Source of the DNA: Alphaproteobacteria bacterium
GTDB lineage: Bacteria > Pseudomonadota > Alphaproteobacteria > DSM-16000 > Inquilinaceae
Direction of reading: 5' to 3'
Assembly (NCBI GenBank): GCA_028284045.1
Contig: JANQSN010000025.1
Coordinates: forward strand, 28,064 to 92,063
Length of the DNA: 64,000 nucleotides
Shown here: piece by piece, positions 1 to 10,475 of the stretch
Layout: the number at the start of each line of letters is the position of its first letter
Position numbering within the stretch: position 1 is the stretch's first letter
Notes under the pieces: generated by a model
Database searches by the model: none
Seen by the model: the letters and a program-made list of their open reading frames with translations, nothing else
What the model was told of the DNA's origin: nothing
Translations under genes and position numbers: made by a program

Positions 1-33
1 GTACCCCGGGTTCGAATCCCGGTCCCTCCGCCA
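1..33 (+). tRNA. tRNA 3' end, probably tRNA-Ser (partial)
   Basis: The first 33 bases read as a T-arm plus acceptor strand. The T-stem CCGGG/CCCGG encloses the loop TTCGAAT and is followed by a 7-nt acceptor strand (TCCCTCC), a G discriminator base and encoded CCA. The G discriminator and the implied GGAGGGA 5' acceptor strand suit tRNA-Ser, but the anticodon lies outside the window, so the amino acid is inferred. Its 3' end is a possible integration point for the CRISPR-Cas region that follows. Confidence 0.75.
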
Positions 34-598
34 GAATCTTGATTTGCGCTACCGCGCTTCGCGCTACTTGAGCGCAAGGCTCCGAGTTCGAACTTGGTCC
101 CGAACTCTCCGACCGTGACCTCGCCAATCGTTCCGACCTGAGTTGGAGTCATCGCCTTGCCGGCAGGTTGCTCTGCCGATCAGGGCAAGCTGATCTGAGC
201 GACAGCCCGCCCAAGCTGGCAGGCTGACCGATCCGGCCCCAGCCGGACACCGTGACCGTGAACCGCGAGTTACACCACGGGACGGGACACGATCCTGAGC
301 GTCCCTGTCGAACAGCTTGTAATGAGCGGCAAGTGAAGATGGCTCGGGCAAGCTTCCAAGCAAAAAAAGGTGGCCGACAGCAGATTCGCCATTTTTATTG
401 TCAGCCATGACGCGATCCAACACTATTCCACTCGAAAACCAAGATCCTCAAGGCCAGATTTTTCAAGACCAATCAGAGCCGTCGCTGTTCACGTAGGGAT
501 GCTAAAGTACAGACGACGGTCGGCATAGGATTGCCGTTGAGGCAGTAAAAAACGGCGGCAGCTTGCGGACGACATGGCCGGAGGTGAGAGCTTCGCTT
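34..598. other. Intergenic region, no gene seen
   Basis: This is 565 bases between the tRNA end and cas3. Open frames here have no recognisable protein character. It is less GC-rich near 350-560 than its surroundings and probably holds the cas3 promoter, but I could not define -35/-10 boxes with confidence. No direct repeat of the tRNA 3' end was noticed within it. Confidence 0.5.
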
Positions 599-3208
599 AT
601 GGACTGGCAACAGGATCCTCTGGCGTGGCCGGGCAAGCGCCTGCGGGAAGGCGAGACGGGCGACATCCGAGTTCATCCTGCTGCGTTCCACATGCTTGAC
701 GTTGCCGCCGCTGCGGCAAGGCTATTGGAAACGCAACCAGACCGGCTGATGCGGCTCGCCAAGCCCGTAGACGCCGAGCCCGCAGCGTTCGGGCGATGGC
801 TGGTGCTCCTCGTCGCGCTGCATGATATCGGCAAGCTCACGAGTGGCTTCCTGGCGCAGATTCTGGGCGACGAAGCCCCGGCAAGCGTCCGCCGGCCCGC
901 ACTTCCGGGCGTGCGACACTGGCAAGCTTCCGCGCTGATTCTCGATGAGCTTGATGGTGAGCTCGCCGCCGCGATCGGGGCTGATCGCCAAGCGCGGCGG
1001 CACCTCTATGCCGCGGTGGCCGGCCACCACGGGCGCCCGCCGGCACCGCCGTCGAACGCCGACCGCCGCGCCCTGCGGCGCGACCCCGGGTTTCCGCCGG
1101 CCCGCCTTCTCGTTCGAGCCTTGATCGAACTGCTCGGGGTGCATCCGGTCGCCGACATGGATGGAGAGGCAGCGGCCAAACTGAGCTGGTCGTTGAGCGG
1201 GTTGACCGTCGTGGCCGACTGGATCGGCTCAAACCGGGACTGGTTTCCGTTCACGCCGTCAGACGGGCTGAGCCTGGCCGGCTATTGGTCCCTGGCACGC
1301 GAGCGCGCCGCAGCCGCCGTCGCCGCTGCGGGTGCTGAGAGCGTGCCGGTCCGCGGCGCCGGGACGCCAGCGGCGCTGCTGGGCGTCGGGCGCCTCAGGC
1401 CGCTGCAGGACGCCGCGGCCGACACGCCCCTACCGGATGGGCCCGTCCTGGCCGTCCTGGAAGACCTGACCGGCGCCGGCAAGACGGAGGCGGCGCTGAT
1501 CCTTGCCCGCCGTATGATCCTGGCAGGCAAGGCGGCCGGGCTGCACATCGCGCTGCCGACCATGGCAACGGCGAACGCGCTGTTCGATCGGATGGCGCCG
1601 ATCGCCGGGCGGCTGTTCGACGGGGTACCTTCGTTGGCCTTGGCGCACAGCCGCCGTGCGATGCATGACGGCTTCCGACAGGCTCTCGACGCGGGCGAAC
1701 CGCCGGCCACCGAATCCGGTGCCCCCGTCTGCGCCAGATGGATTGCCGACGATCGACGCAAGGCGTTCCTCGCGGAACTGGGCGTGGGCACCATTGACCA
1801 GGCACTTCAGGCCGTCCTGCCGACGCGGTTCAACACGCTGCGGCTCTGGGGACTGGCCGACCGGGTGGTCGTTGTGGACGAAGCCCATGCCTACGACAGC
1901 TATATGAACGAAGAGATCTTCGCCCTCTTGCGGTTCCAGGCGGCGATGGGCGGATGCGCCATCGTCATGACGGCGACTTTGCCCACCCATCTGCGCCAAC
2001 GCCTCATCGCGGCCTTCGCCGGCGGTCTCGGGTCCGGCGATGCGTCTGTGCCCACTTCGGCTTCCTTTCCGGGCCTGACCCTGGTCGGGCGTGCAGGGGC
2101 GCAGACGCGGGCGGTCGCGCCGGTGGCCGAGACACGGCGAACGGTCGCCGTGCAACGGCTCGCCACATCGGTCGAGGCGACAGACGTCGTTGCCCGGATC
2201 GCTGGCCGCGGCGCTGCCGTCGCCTGGGTCCGCAACGCGGTGGACGATGTGCTGGCCGCGGCCGGAACGCTGGAAGCAGCCGGCGTGACGGTCACCGTGC
2301 TGCATGCCCGGTTCGCCATGGTGGATCGGCTGCGGATCGAACGGGAGATCCGGGACCGGTTCGGACCCTCGGGGTCTGCGGCCGACCGGGCGGGACGCGT
2401 GGTGGTGGCTTCGCAAGTGATCGAGCAATCGCTCGATCTCGATTTCGACGGCATGGTCAGTGATTTGGCGCCGGTGGACCTGCTGATCCAGCGGGCCGGC
2501 CGGCTCTGGCGCCACATGGATCGCCGGCCCGCCAGCGAGCGGCCCGTCCCGACCCCGCTGCTGCACGTGCTGTCGCCGGACCCGGAAGACGTCGGGGACG
2601 ATCGATGGCTGCAGGGAGTCCTGGAAGGCGGCGCCTGGGTCTATGACCTGGACCGGCAGTACCTGACCGCGCGGGTCCTCTTCCGGAGCGGTGCCTTGGT
2701 GGCGCCGGAGGGTCTGCCCCCGTTGATCGAGGCGGTCTACGACCCCGCGCCCGACTTGCCGGACGTCATTCGCGCGGCTGCCGATCGTGCCGAGGGCGAC
2801 CGCCTGGCGGAGCGCGCCCACGGCCACAGCGCCGTCCTCCGCGTGGAGGCCGGCTATCGGGACAGCGACGGCTACGACGATCCCGGCGACCGGCCGACAA
2901 GGCTCGGGGAGCCGACGCGGAGTCTCGTTCTGGCGAAGCCATCGCCGGACGGTTTGGAGCCTTGGGCGGAAGAGCCGGCCGGCGACACCGACCGTCGCTG
3001 GGCGCTCTCTGAAGTTCCGGTGCGCGAGGGGCTGTATCGCCGGATCGAGGGCCAATTGCCGTCCGTCGAGAAACCGGAGATCAGGGCGGTGCTGGACACT
3101 TGGCCCGACTGGCGCCGCAGGCGTTGCCGCCCCTTGATCGTCGGCGACGATGGCCATTGCGGCGGCAGCTTGAAGTATCTGCGCTCCCAGGGTCTACTCA
3201 TAGGATGA
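599..3208 (+). CDS. cas3: CRISPR-associated helicase/nuclease Cas3 (type I-E)
   Basis: Cas3 is the DNA-degrading effector recruited by Cascade after target recognition. It nicks and unwinds target DNA through an N-terminal HD nuclease and an SF2 helicase. The HD nuclease motif (LHDIGK) is near residue 75, a Walker A-type loop (TGAGKTE) near 290 and the DEAH box (VVDEAHAYD) near 426; a helicase C-terminal domain with QVIEQSLDLDF and QRAGRLWR follows. The ATG at 599 is chosen because GGAGGTGAG lies about 10 nt upstream; a TTG 36 nt earlier keeps the frame open but has no such site. At 869 aa it is typical for fused HD-helicase Cas3. It heads the cas operon, 76 nt before cas8e. Confidence 0.95.
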   Translation: MDWQQDPLAWPGKRLREGETGDIRVHPAAFHMLDVAAAAARLLETQPDRLMRLAKPVDAEPAAFGRWLVLLVALHDIGKLTSGFLAQILGDEAPASVRRPALPGVRHWQASALILDELDGELAAAIGADRQARRHLYAAVAGHHGRPPAPPSNADRRALRRDPGFPPARLLVRALIELLGVHPVADMDGEAAAKLSWSLSGLTVVADWIGSNRDWFPFTPSDGLSLAGYWSLARERAAAAVAAAGAESVPVRGAGTPAALLGVGRLRPLQDAAADTPLPDGPVLAVLEDLTGAGKTEAALILARRMILAGKAAGLHIALPTMATANALFDRMAPIAGRLFDGVPSLALAHSRRAMHDGFRQALDAGEPPATESGAPVCARWIADDRRKAFLAELGVGTIDQALQAVLPTRFNTLRLWGLADRVVVVDEAHAYDSYMNEEIFALLRFQAAMGGCAIVMTATLPTHLRQRLIAAFAGGLGSGDASVPTSASFPGLTLVGRAGAQTRAVAPVAETRRTVAVQRLATSVEATDVVARIAGRGAAVAWVRNAVDDVLAAAGTLEAAGVTVTVLHARFAMVDRLRIEREIRDRFGPSGSAADRAGRVVVASQVIEQSLDLDFDGMVSDLAPVDLLIQRAGRLWRHMDRRPASERPVPTPLLHVLSPDPEDVGDDRWLQGVLEGGAWVYDLDRQYLTARVLFRSGALVAPEGLPPLIEAVYDPAPDLPDVIRAAADRAEGDRLAERAHGHSAVLRVEAGYRDSDGYDDPGDRPTRLGEPTRSLVLAKPSPDGLEPWAEEPAGDTDRRWALSEVPVREGLYRRIEGQLPSVEKPEIRAVLDTWPDWRRRRCRPLIVGDDGHCGGSLKYLRSQGLLIG

Positions 3209-3284
3209 CTCAAGAATAGGGAATCGCAACCGATAATCTATTCTGTTCGTTGATGAACCAGAATCTCAACATCCAGCACTTCGG

Positions 3285-4907
3285 ATGATCCCCTACTCCC
3301 TCATTTCCTCCCCATGGTTGCCGGTTCGGCGCCTGTCCGGTGCTGAGGACACCATCGCCCCCGCCGAGATTGCCGATGCCGACGATCCGCCGGTGGCCTT
3401 GCTGTGGCCGCGGGCGGACTTCAACCTGGCCTGCCTGGAGCTGCTGGTCGGCATGGTCTTCGCGGCCTGTCCGCCGGCCCGCGCGCGGGCCTGGTACGAG
3501 CGTCCCGACCGGGCGGCCTTGAGGGCGGCGCTGGACCGCCTGGAACCCGCATTCCGGCTCGACGGTCCTGGGCCGCGGTTCCTGCAGGATCTTGAGAACC
3601 TGTCGGGCAAGCCGTCCGGCGTCGATCTGCTGGTGATCGACAGTGCCGGCGAGAACGCGGCGCGCAAGAACGCCGATTTGATGGTGCGCAGCGACCGGTT
3701 CCACCGGCTCGGCCGACCGGCGGCGGCCATGGCGCTCTATACACTTCAGGCCCACGCGCCGTCCGGCGGCGCCGGCAACCGCACCTCCATGCGGGGCGGC
3801 GGCCCGCTGGTGACGCTGGTCGAGCCGCGGCATGCCGACGATCGCCCCACCACGCTCTACGACATCGTATGGGCCAATGTGCCACTGGGCCGCCCGCTGG
3901 CGCCGGACGACTTGGTCGCCGCCTTCCCCTGGATGCGGCCGACCCTGACGTCGGAGAAGGGCCAGATGGTGCATGAGGCGGACCGGCGCGCAGCGGTCGG
4001 CGACATGCCGGCGCGGGTCGAGGCCTTCTTCGGGATGCCGCGCCGGCTGCGCCTGGTGTTCGAGGACGACCCGGGCGGGCTCTGCCCGGTGACCGGCAGG
4101 TCCGACACGGTGATGGTGACCGGGGTGTTCCAGCGGCCCCGAGGCACCAACTACGGCGTTTGGCGTCACCCGCTCACGCCCTACTACAGGCCGAAGCCGG
4201 CAGAAGCACCGTTGCCCGTCCATCCCCGGCCCGGCCCGTTCGGCTATCGAAACTGGCTCGGCGTCGCGTTGGAGGATCCGGCGGACAACCGCCTGCGGGC
4301 TACCACGGTCTCCTCCTACCTCTTCGATCGCCGGGATGTGGAAGACCGCGATGCACCGGACCCGGTCCTGCTGGTCGGCGGCTGGGCCATGAGCAATATG
4401 AGCCCGCTGGATTTCGTCTTCAGCCGGCACCCCTTGCTGACGGCGAACGACCCCGCCGACACCGACGCCCAGCGGGCGCTGGAGGATCGCGCGCGAAACC
4501 TGGTGGAGGCCGGCAACCTGGTCCACCGCCTGCTGCTGGGGGCGTGCATGTCCCTGCAGCACGATGCGCCAGCCGACAAAGGCGATCTGCCTGCCGTGAC
4601 CGAGAGCTTCTTCACCCGGACGGAGGACGCTTTCTTCGCCGCGCTGGGACGGCTGAAGGAAGCCCCCGAAGAGGCGGGCGCCGCGCTGGTCCGCGCCCTG
4701 CGCCAGGTCGCGCTGGCCGAGTTCGAGGCGTTGGCCCTACCCGGCCTGCCGGACCGAAAGCCGGAGCATGCGCAACGGGTGGTCCGCGCTCACCGCCATC
4801 TGGTGGCGGCCCTGTCGGGCTACGGAACGCGAGGCGTTGAGCTGTTCGCTCGGCTGGGTCTCGATCCCCCGCCATCGAGAAAGTCCCGTCAGGAGGAGCC
4901 CGCATGA
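3285..4907 (+). CDS. cas8e: Cascade large subunit Cas8e (CasA/Cse1)
   Basis: This is the large subunit of the type I-E Cascade complex, which recognises the PAM and recruits Cas3. The N-terminus (SLISSPWLPVRR) and the segment GTNYGVWRHPLTPYY around residue 290 are hallmarks of the Cse1/CasA family. Its length of 540 aa is close to the usual 500-560. The stop overlaps the cse2 start by 4 nt (ATGA), which implies translational coupling. The ATG follows a short AT-rich gap after cas3, where a secondary promoter is possible but not demonstrated. Confidence 0.94.
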   Translation: MIPYSLISSPWLPVRRLSGAEDTIAPAEIADADDPPVALLWPRADFNLACLELLVGMVFAACPPARARAWYERPDRAALRAALDRLEPAFRLDGPGPRFLQDLENLSGKPSGVDLLVIDSAGENAARKNADLMVRSDRFHRLGRPAAAMALYTLQAHAPSGGAGNRTSMRGGGPLVTLVEPRHADDRPTTLYDIVWANVPLGRPLAPDDLVAAFPWMRPTLTSEKGQMVHEADRRAAVGDMPARVEAFFGMPRRLRLVFEDDPGGLCPVTGRSDTVMVTGVFQRPRGTNYGVWRHPLTPYYRPKPAEAPLPVHPRPGPFGYRNWLGVALEDPADNRLRATTVSSYLFDRRDVEDRDAPDPVLLVGGWAMSNMSPLDFVFSRHPLLTANDPADTDAQRALEDRARNLVEAGNLVHRLLLGACMSLQHDAPADKGDLPAVTESFFTRTEDAFFAALGRLKEAPEEAGAALVRALRQVALAEFEALALPGLPDRKPEHAQRVVRAHRHLVAALSGYGTRGVELFARLGLDPPPSRKSRQEEPA

Positions 4908-5446
4908 GCGATACCGTGGGCGAAACGGCGCGGCGCTGGTGGCGCCGGCATCAGCCGGACGCACCCCGTCCCGACGCGGCGGGCTTTGCACAGCTTCGCC
5001 GCGCCGTAACGCCGGTGGAGGCGCTGATGGTGCCGGCGACCCATGCCCTGGACGCCGCGCTGGCCGAGGCAAGGCCCGATCGGTCGCGCGATTGGCAGGC
5101 ACTGGGTGTGCTGGCCGCGACGCTGGCCCATGTCCGCGTCGACGCGCCGGCCCGGCGCACCGCCGCCATCTTCGGCGAGAAGCGGGGCGACCGCCCCGTC
5201 CTGTCGCCGCTGCGCTTTCAGCGCCTTTTGCAGGCGGACGGTTGGCCGGCCCGCATGGCGGCGTTTCGCCGGGCAATCGCGGTCGCCGACGGACACGCCA
5301 ATGTCGCCGATCTCGCCGACAGCCTGCTGGCCTGGACCGACATCGCCCGCACCCGCTGGATGTTCGCCTATTTCGGGGCGCCATCCCCGCGAGCTGCCGA
5401 GCCGGCGGCCGAGCCGTCAGAACCGACAGAGGACTCCGCGCCATGA
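4904..5446 (+). CDS. cse2: Cascade small subunit Cse2 (CasB/Cas11e)
   Basis: This is the small helical subunit, present as a dimer along the Cascade belly, that helps hold the target R-loop. The start (SDTVGETARRWWRRHQ) and the arginine-rich body are like other Cse2 proteins, and 180 aa is the usual size. It sits between cas8e and cas7e with 4-nt overlaps at both ends, the standard type I-E position. Part of the identification rests on context, because Cse2 sequences diverge widely. Confidence 0.92.
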   Translation: MSDTVGETARRWWRRHQPDAPRPDAAGFAQLRRAVTPVEALMVPATHALDAALAEARPDRSRDWQALGVLAATLAHVRVDAPARRTAAIFGEKRGDRPVLSPLRFQRLLQADGWPARMAAFRRAIAVADGHANVADLADSLLAWTDIARTRWMFAYFGAPSPRAAEPAAEPSEPTEDSAP

Positions 5447-6507
5447 GCCGCTTCCTGCAGCTCCATTTCCTGACCGTCTACCCGCCGTCAAACCCCAACC
5501 GGGACGACACCGGCCGGCCGAAGCACGCGGTCTACGGTGGGGTACACCGCCTGCGCCTGTCATCGCAGTCGCTGAAACGCGCCGCCCGCCAGTCGGAGGC
5601 CTTCGCGTCGCGTCTGGCCGGCCATACAGGCGAACGGACCCAGCGGCTGGGCGAGCAGGTGGTCGCCCATCTGCTGGCCAAGGGTGCCAAGCCGGCGGAG
5701 GCGGAGACGCTGTCCCGGGCGGTGGCGGAGGTGTTCGGCAAGATCGACGAGGCGCAAGCCAAGGACCACATCATCCGCACCCGCCAACTCGCCTTCGTCT
5801 CGCCGGACGAACGGCGCATGGCCGTCGCCTTGGCCGAGAAGGCCCTGGCCGGCGAGCCGATGCCGGCGAAGGACGAGTTGAAGCGGCTGATCCTGCGCAC
5901 CGCCGACGGGGCGGCCGACATCGCGATGTTCGGCCGGATGCTGGCGGACGAACCGGACTACAACCGCGATGCCGCGGTCCAGGTGGCCCATGCCATCACC
6001 ACCCATGCCGCGGCGGTGGAGGACGACTACTACACCGCCGTCGACGACCTTAAGAAGCCGGCGGAGGATACGGGCGCCGGCTTCATCGGCGAGGCCGGCT
6101 TCGGCTCCGGCGTCTACTACCTCTATGTCTGCGTCAACCGGGCCTTGCTGGTCGACAACCTGGCAGGTGACGGCACCTTGGCGACGGCGTCGATCGAGGC
6201 GCTGGTGCAAGCCCTGGCGACCGCCACGCCGTCGGGCAAGCGCAACAGCTTCGCCCACCATGCCCGCGCCGGCTACATCCTTGCGGAGCGCGGCGACCAG
6301 CAGCCGCGCAGCCTGGCGGCGTCCTTCCTGACACCGGTCGAGGGACCCGACCTGATGGCGGCATCCGTGACGGCGCTGCGGACGCTCCGCGAGCAGATGG
6401 ATCGCGCCTACGGCAAGTGCTGGGACGCCGACGCGGAGATGTCGGTGGCCGAAGAGCTCGGCACCCTAAAGGCAGTCCAGGACTTCGCCGCTGCGGGCCT
6501 GGACTGA
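5443..6507 (+). CDS. cas7e: Cascade backbone subunit Cas7e (CasC/Cse4)
   Basis: Six copies of Cas7e form the Cascade backbone that coats the crRNA spacer. The protein begins SRFLQLHFLTVYPPSNPNRD and contains HRLRLSSQSLKRAAR, both characteristic of Cse4/CasC. The open frame continues far upstream, but the ATG at 5443 overlaps the cse2 stop and begins exactly at the conserved family N-terminus. The 354-aa length matches the family. The stop is 3 nt before cas5e. Confidence 0.95.
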   Translation: MSRFLQLHFLTVYPPSNPNRDDTGRPKHAVYGGVHRLRLSSQSLKRAARQSEAFASRLAGHTGERTQRLGEQVVAHLLAKGAKPAEAETLSRAVAEVFGKIDEAQAKDHIIRTRQLAFVSPDERRMAVALAEKALAGEPMPAKDELKRLILRTADGAADIAMFGRMLADEPDYNRDAAVQVAHAITTHAAAVEDDYYTAVDDLKKPAEDTGAGFIGEAGFGSGVYYLYVCVNRALLVDNLAGDGTLATASIEALVQALATATPSGKRNSFAHHARAGYILAERGDQQPRSLAASFLTPVEGPDLMAASVTALRTLREQMDRAYGKCWDADAEMSVAEELGTLKAVQDFAAAGLD

Positions 6508-6510
6508 GCG

Positions 6511-7251
6511 ATGCGGGACTTCCTGCTGTTCACCCTGGCCGCGCCGCTGGCGTCATTCGGCGGCCTTGCCGGGCATGAGCGGCGCGGCACCGGCAACCGC
6601 CCCGGCCGCTCCGCCGTTCTGGGTCAGCTCGGCGCGGCGCTGGGCGTCGACCGCCGGGATCCAGAGGGCCAGGCGGCGCTGGCCACCGGCTACGGCGTCG
6701 CCGTGCGGACCCTCTCCGCTGGCCACCCGGTCCGGGACTATCATACCATCCAGACCGTTCCGCGCGGTCGGGCCCGGGGGGCGGCCACCCGCGCCCAGGC
6801 GATGTCGGCGGCGGGCCGTGGCCTGGAGACGACCATCACCGTGCGAGACTATCGCGCCGATGTCGCCTTCACCGTCGCCGTCTGGGCGCGCGACGGTGCC
6901 CGGTGGCCATTGTCCGCCCTGGCGGCGGCCCTGCATCGCCCGGTCTTCGTGCTGTGGCTCGGCCGCAAGGGGTGTCCGCCGGCAGCCCCCCTGGCACCGC
7001 GGTTCGTGGCCGCCGCCGACGCCGCGGCTGCGCTGACGGCCGACTCCATCTCAGCGGAACAGCCCGGCCTCTCTGGCGCGCGATGGCGGGCGATCGGGGG
7101 CGAGATCGCCGGCGACCTGGATGGGCTGCCCGACCCGCTGCCGGCGGGAGCCCGGCTGGAAGAGGCTTGGGATCAGCCGGGCAGCCGACAGACCTGGCAG
7201 TTCCGGCCGCGGCCCGTGGCGATCCTGCCGGCACCCGAAGGCGCCGAATAG
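6511..7251 (+). CDS. cas5e: Cascade subunit Cas5e (CasD)
   Basis: Cas5e caps the 5' handle of the crRNA in Cascade. The N-terminus LLFTLAAPLASFGGLAG and the nearby RPGRSAVLGQLGAALG are typical of the CasD family, as are its 246-aa length and position. It starts 3 nt after cas7e and stops 2 nt before cas6e, so it is clearly in the same transcript. Confidence 0.93.
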   Translation: MRDFLLFTLAAPLASFGGLAGHERRGTGNRPGRSAVLGQLGAALGVDRRDPEGQAALATGYGVAVRTLSAGHPVRDYHTIQTVPRGRARGAATRAQAMSAAGRGLETTITVRDYRADVAFTVAVWARDGARWPLSALAAALHRPVFVLWLGRKGCPPAAPLAPRFVAAADAAAALTADSISAEQPGLSGARWRAIGGEIAGDLDGLPDPLPAGARLEEAWDQPGSRQTWQFRPRPVAILPAPEGAE

Positions 7252-7253
7252 CC

Positions 7254-7922
7254 ATGCCGCTCTACTTCAGCCGCGCCAGCCTGCGCCGTGAACCGTCCGC
7301 CGCGGGCCTTGCCGCCCTGTTCGACCCGCCGGGCGAGGCGCCTTCGCCCGACCCCCAGCGCCGGGCCTTGTGGACCCTGTTCGCGGACCACGCCGACCGC
7401 CAGCGCGACTTCCTCTGGCGCGCCGACCGGAGAGGCCGGTTCTTCATCCTGTCACACCGCCGGCCGGAGGATCGCCACCGCCTGTTCGAGCTGGAAACCA
7501 AGCCCTTCGAGCCGGCGCTGGTCCCCGGCGACCGGCTGTCCTTCAGCCTGCGCGCCAACGCCACCCTCGACCGCAGCGGTGCCACCAGCGACCGCCGGGT
7601 GGACGTCGTCATGCATGCCCTGGCCGACGTGCCGAAGGAGGAGCGGGCCGATCGCCGCATGGCGCTCGCGAACCGGGAAGGTGTGGCGTGGCTGTCCCGC
7701 CAGGGGGCGCGGTGCGGCTTCACCGTCGATGCGGCGCAGGCGGAGGCGTACCGTACCCTGTCTCTGGGCCGGCGGGGCAGCAAGCAGATCACGCTTGGCG
7801 TGCTCGATCTCGACGGACGCATCACCGTGACCGACCCCGACGGTCTTCTGGCCGCCATCGCCGGTGGTTTCGGCCGGGCGCGCGCCTTCGGTTGCGGGCT
7901 GATGCTGATCCGACGGTCATAG
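7254..7922 (+). CDS. cas6e: crRNA-processing endoribonuclease Cas6e (CasE/Cse3)
   Basis: Cas6e cuts the repeat hairpins of pre-crRNA and stays bound to the 3' handle. The start (PLYFSRASLRR), the central segment LVPGDRLSFSLRANAT and the glycine-rich C-terminal end (GFGRARAFGCGLMLIRR) are classic for CasE/Cse3. The chosen ATG lies 2 nt after the cas5e stop; the frame is open further upstream, but only as antiphase sequence inside cas5e. It is 222 aa, the normal size. Its RNA substrate would be the stem GTTCCCC...GGGGAT of the adjacent repeats. Confidence 0.94.
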   Translation: MPLYFSRASLRREPSAAGLAALFDPPGEAPSPDPQRRALWTLFADHADRQRDFLWRADRRGRFFILSHRRPEDRHRLFELETKPFEPALVPGDRLSFSLRANATLDRSGATSDRRVDVVMHALADVPKEERADRRMALANREGVAWLSRQGARCGFTVDAAQAEAYRTLSLGRRGSKQITLGVLDLDGRITVTDPDGLLAAIAGGFGRARAFGCGLMLIRRS

Positions 7923-7945
7923 GGCCGGCAGGGACGCGGCCGGCG

Positions 7946-9158
<1,213 letters not shown>

Positions 9159-9234
9159 CAGCGCCCGCGGTCAATCGGCCGGTAGGGTATTGGACATCGT
9201 GAAAAGCGTTTAGGATCAGGCGTCTCTGGAAAGA
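9159..9234 (+). promoter_or_regulatory. CRISPR leader
   Basis: These 76 bases separate the cas2 stop from the first repeat. The position next to cas1-cas2 and the repeat orientation (5' GCGTTCCCCG... as in other I-E arrays) make this the leader end, where pre-crRNA transcription starts and new spacers enter. I could not point to a clear IHF site or promoter boxes. Confidence 0.65.
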
Positions 9235-10348
9235 GCGTTCCCCGTGCCCGCGGGGATGAGCCGGCGGACTTGTACGGGCGCCTGCACATGGAGGGGCGTT
9301 CCCCGCGCCCGCGGGGATGAGCCGGCTCTGCGACCCGCCGGCCGCCGCATCCCGGAGCGTTCCCCGCGCCCGCGGGGATGAGCCGATGGCGACAGGACAA
9401 CGGCCGCGGCCTGACGAGCGTTCCCCGTGCCCGCGGGGATGAGCCGATCGGGACGGCGATCCATACCGCGGCCCAGCTGCGTTCCCCGTGCCCGCGGGGA
9501 TGAGCCGACATGCGCGCCCCGCCCGGTGATCGCTGACCCGCGTTCCCCGTGCCCGCGGGGATGAGCCGCCCATCATCGCGGCTCGGGCGCGCCGATACAG
9601 GCGTTCCCCGTGCCCGCGGGGATGAGCCGACCGTCAGCGCGTGGCGACCGTCGATACCCTTGCGTTCCCCGTGCCCGCGGGGATGAGCCGAGACGGCGTG
9701 CCCGGCTGATCGTCCACTCTCCGCGTTCCCGGTGCCCGCGGGGATGAGCCGCAGCTACTCGCCGCGGCGCGGATGGAGGAGATGCGTTCCCCGTGCCCGC
9801 GGGGATGACCCTTCACACTAAATCGTCCGGACGACGTCGTCACCGCGTTCCCCGCGCCCGCGGGGATGACCCGAGGGGGTGTCGATTGAAGAGATTGAAG
9901 ACAGCGCGTTCCCCGCGCCCGCGGGGATGACCCGTATCCAACCTCGGCAATGACCGGTAACAGTGCGCGTTCCCCGCGCCCGCGGGGATGACCCGCCGCG
10001 CGTTCTCCGCCTCCAACTCGCGGATCTGCGTTCCCCGCGCCCGCGGGGATGACCCGCGCCACCAATCGTCGATCGAATGCATCTGGCAGCGTTCCCCGTG
10101 CCCGCGGGGATGACCCGACCACGTTGTCGCTGCCGGGCTTGAGCTTCAGGCGTTCCCCGTGCCCGCGGGGATGACCCGGCCGCCGACAGGGCGACGCTTG
10201 CGACCATGAAGCGTTCCCCGTGCCCGCGGGGATGACCCGGATGTAGACGAAGAAGCGCTTGTCGAGGTCGGGCGTTCCCCGTGCCCGCGGGGATGACCCG
10301 TGCCTGGGGCCGATCTCGACCGTGTCCGGGTCGCGTTCCCCGCGCCCG
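9235..10348 (+). CRISPR. Type I-E CRISPR array, 18 full repeats plus a truncated 19th
   Basis: Repeats of 29 bp begin at 9235 and recur every 61 bp without exception (9235, 9296, 9357 ... 10272), giving 32-bp spacers. Each repeat starts GCGTTCCCCG, has an inner palindromic stem and ends GGGGATGAGCCG or GGGGATGACCCG. The first nine repeats carry the GAGCCG ending; those from 9784 onward end GACCC. Position 11-12 varies between TG and CG. The repeat at 10333 matches only for 16 nt before the insertion sequence begins. That leaves 18 spacers, all 32 bp. No targets could be assigned by reading alone. Confidence 0.98.
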
Positions 10349-10368
10349 GATTCCTCTGCGAAAGGGGC
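10348..10368. repeat. Left terminal inverted repeat of the IS
   Basis: The 21 bases beginning GGATTCCTCTGCG are exactly the reverse complement of 11491-11511. Homology stops immediately inside (GA here against AA at the other end), so 21 bp is the full perfect length. Confidence 0.9.
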
Positions 10369-10475
10369 GATTTGTTTCGATATGGCGTGTTGTAGTTGGT
10401 CTTGGTCGAGGTGAGAGAGCGGTGTGCGCGGATGCACGTCGTTGGTTCGGCTCTCAGGCCTCATTGATACGGCTC

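Noticed and set aside
64..423. Possible 119-aa gene next to the tRNA
   Set aside because: No ribosome site or domain pattern, and the composition is Arg/Ser/Gly-rich like a random GC-rich frame.
1430..3157. Open frame of 575 codons opposite cas3
   Set aside because: Antisense to clear Cas3 motifs and without recognisable features.
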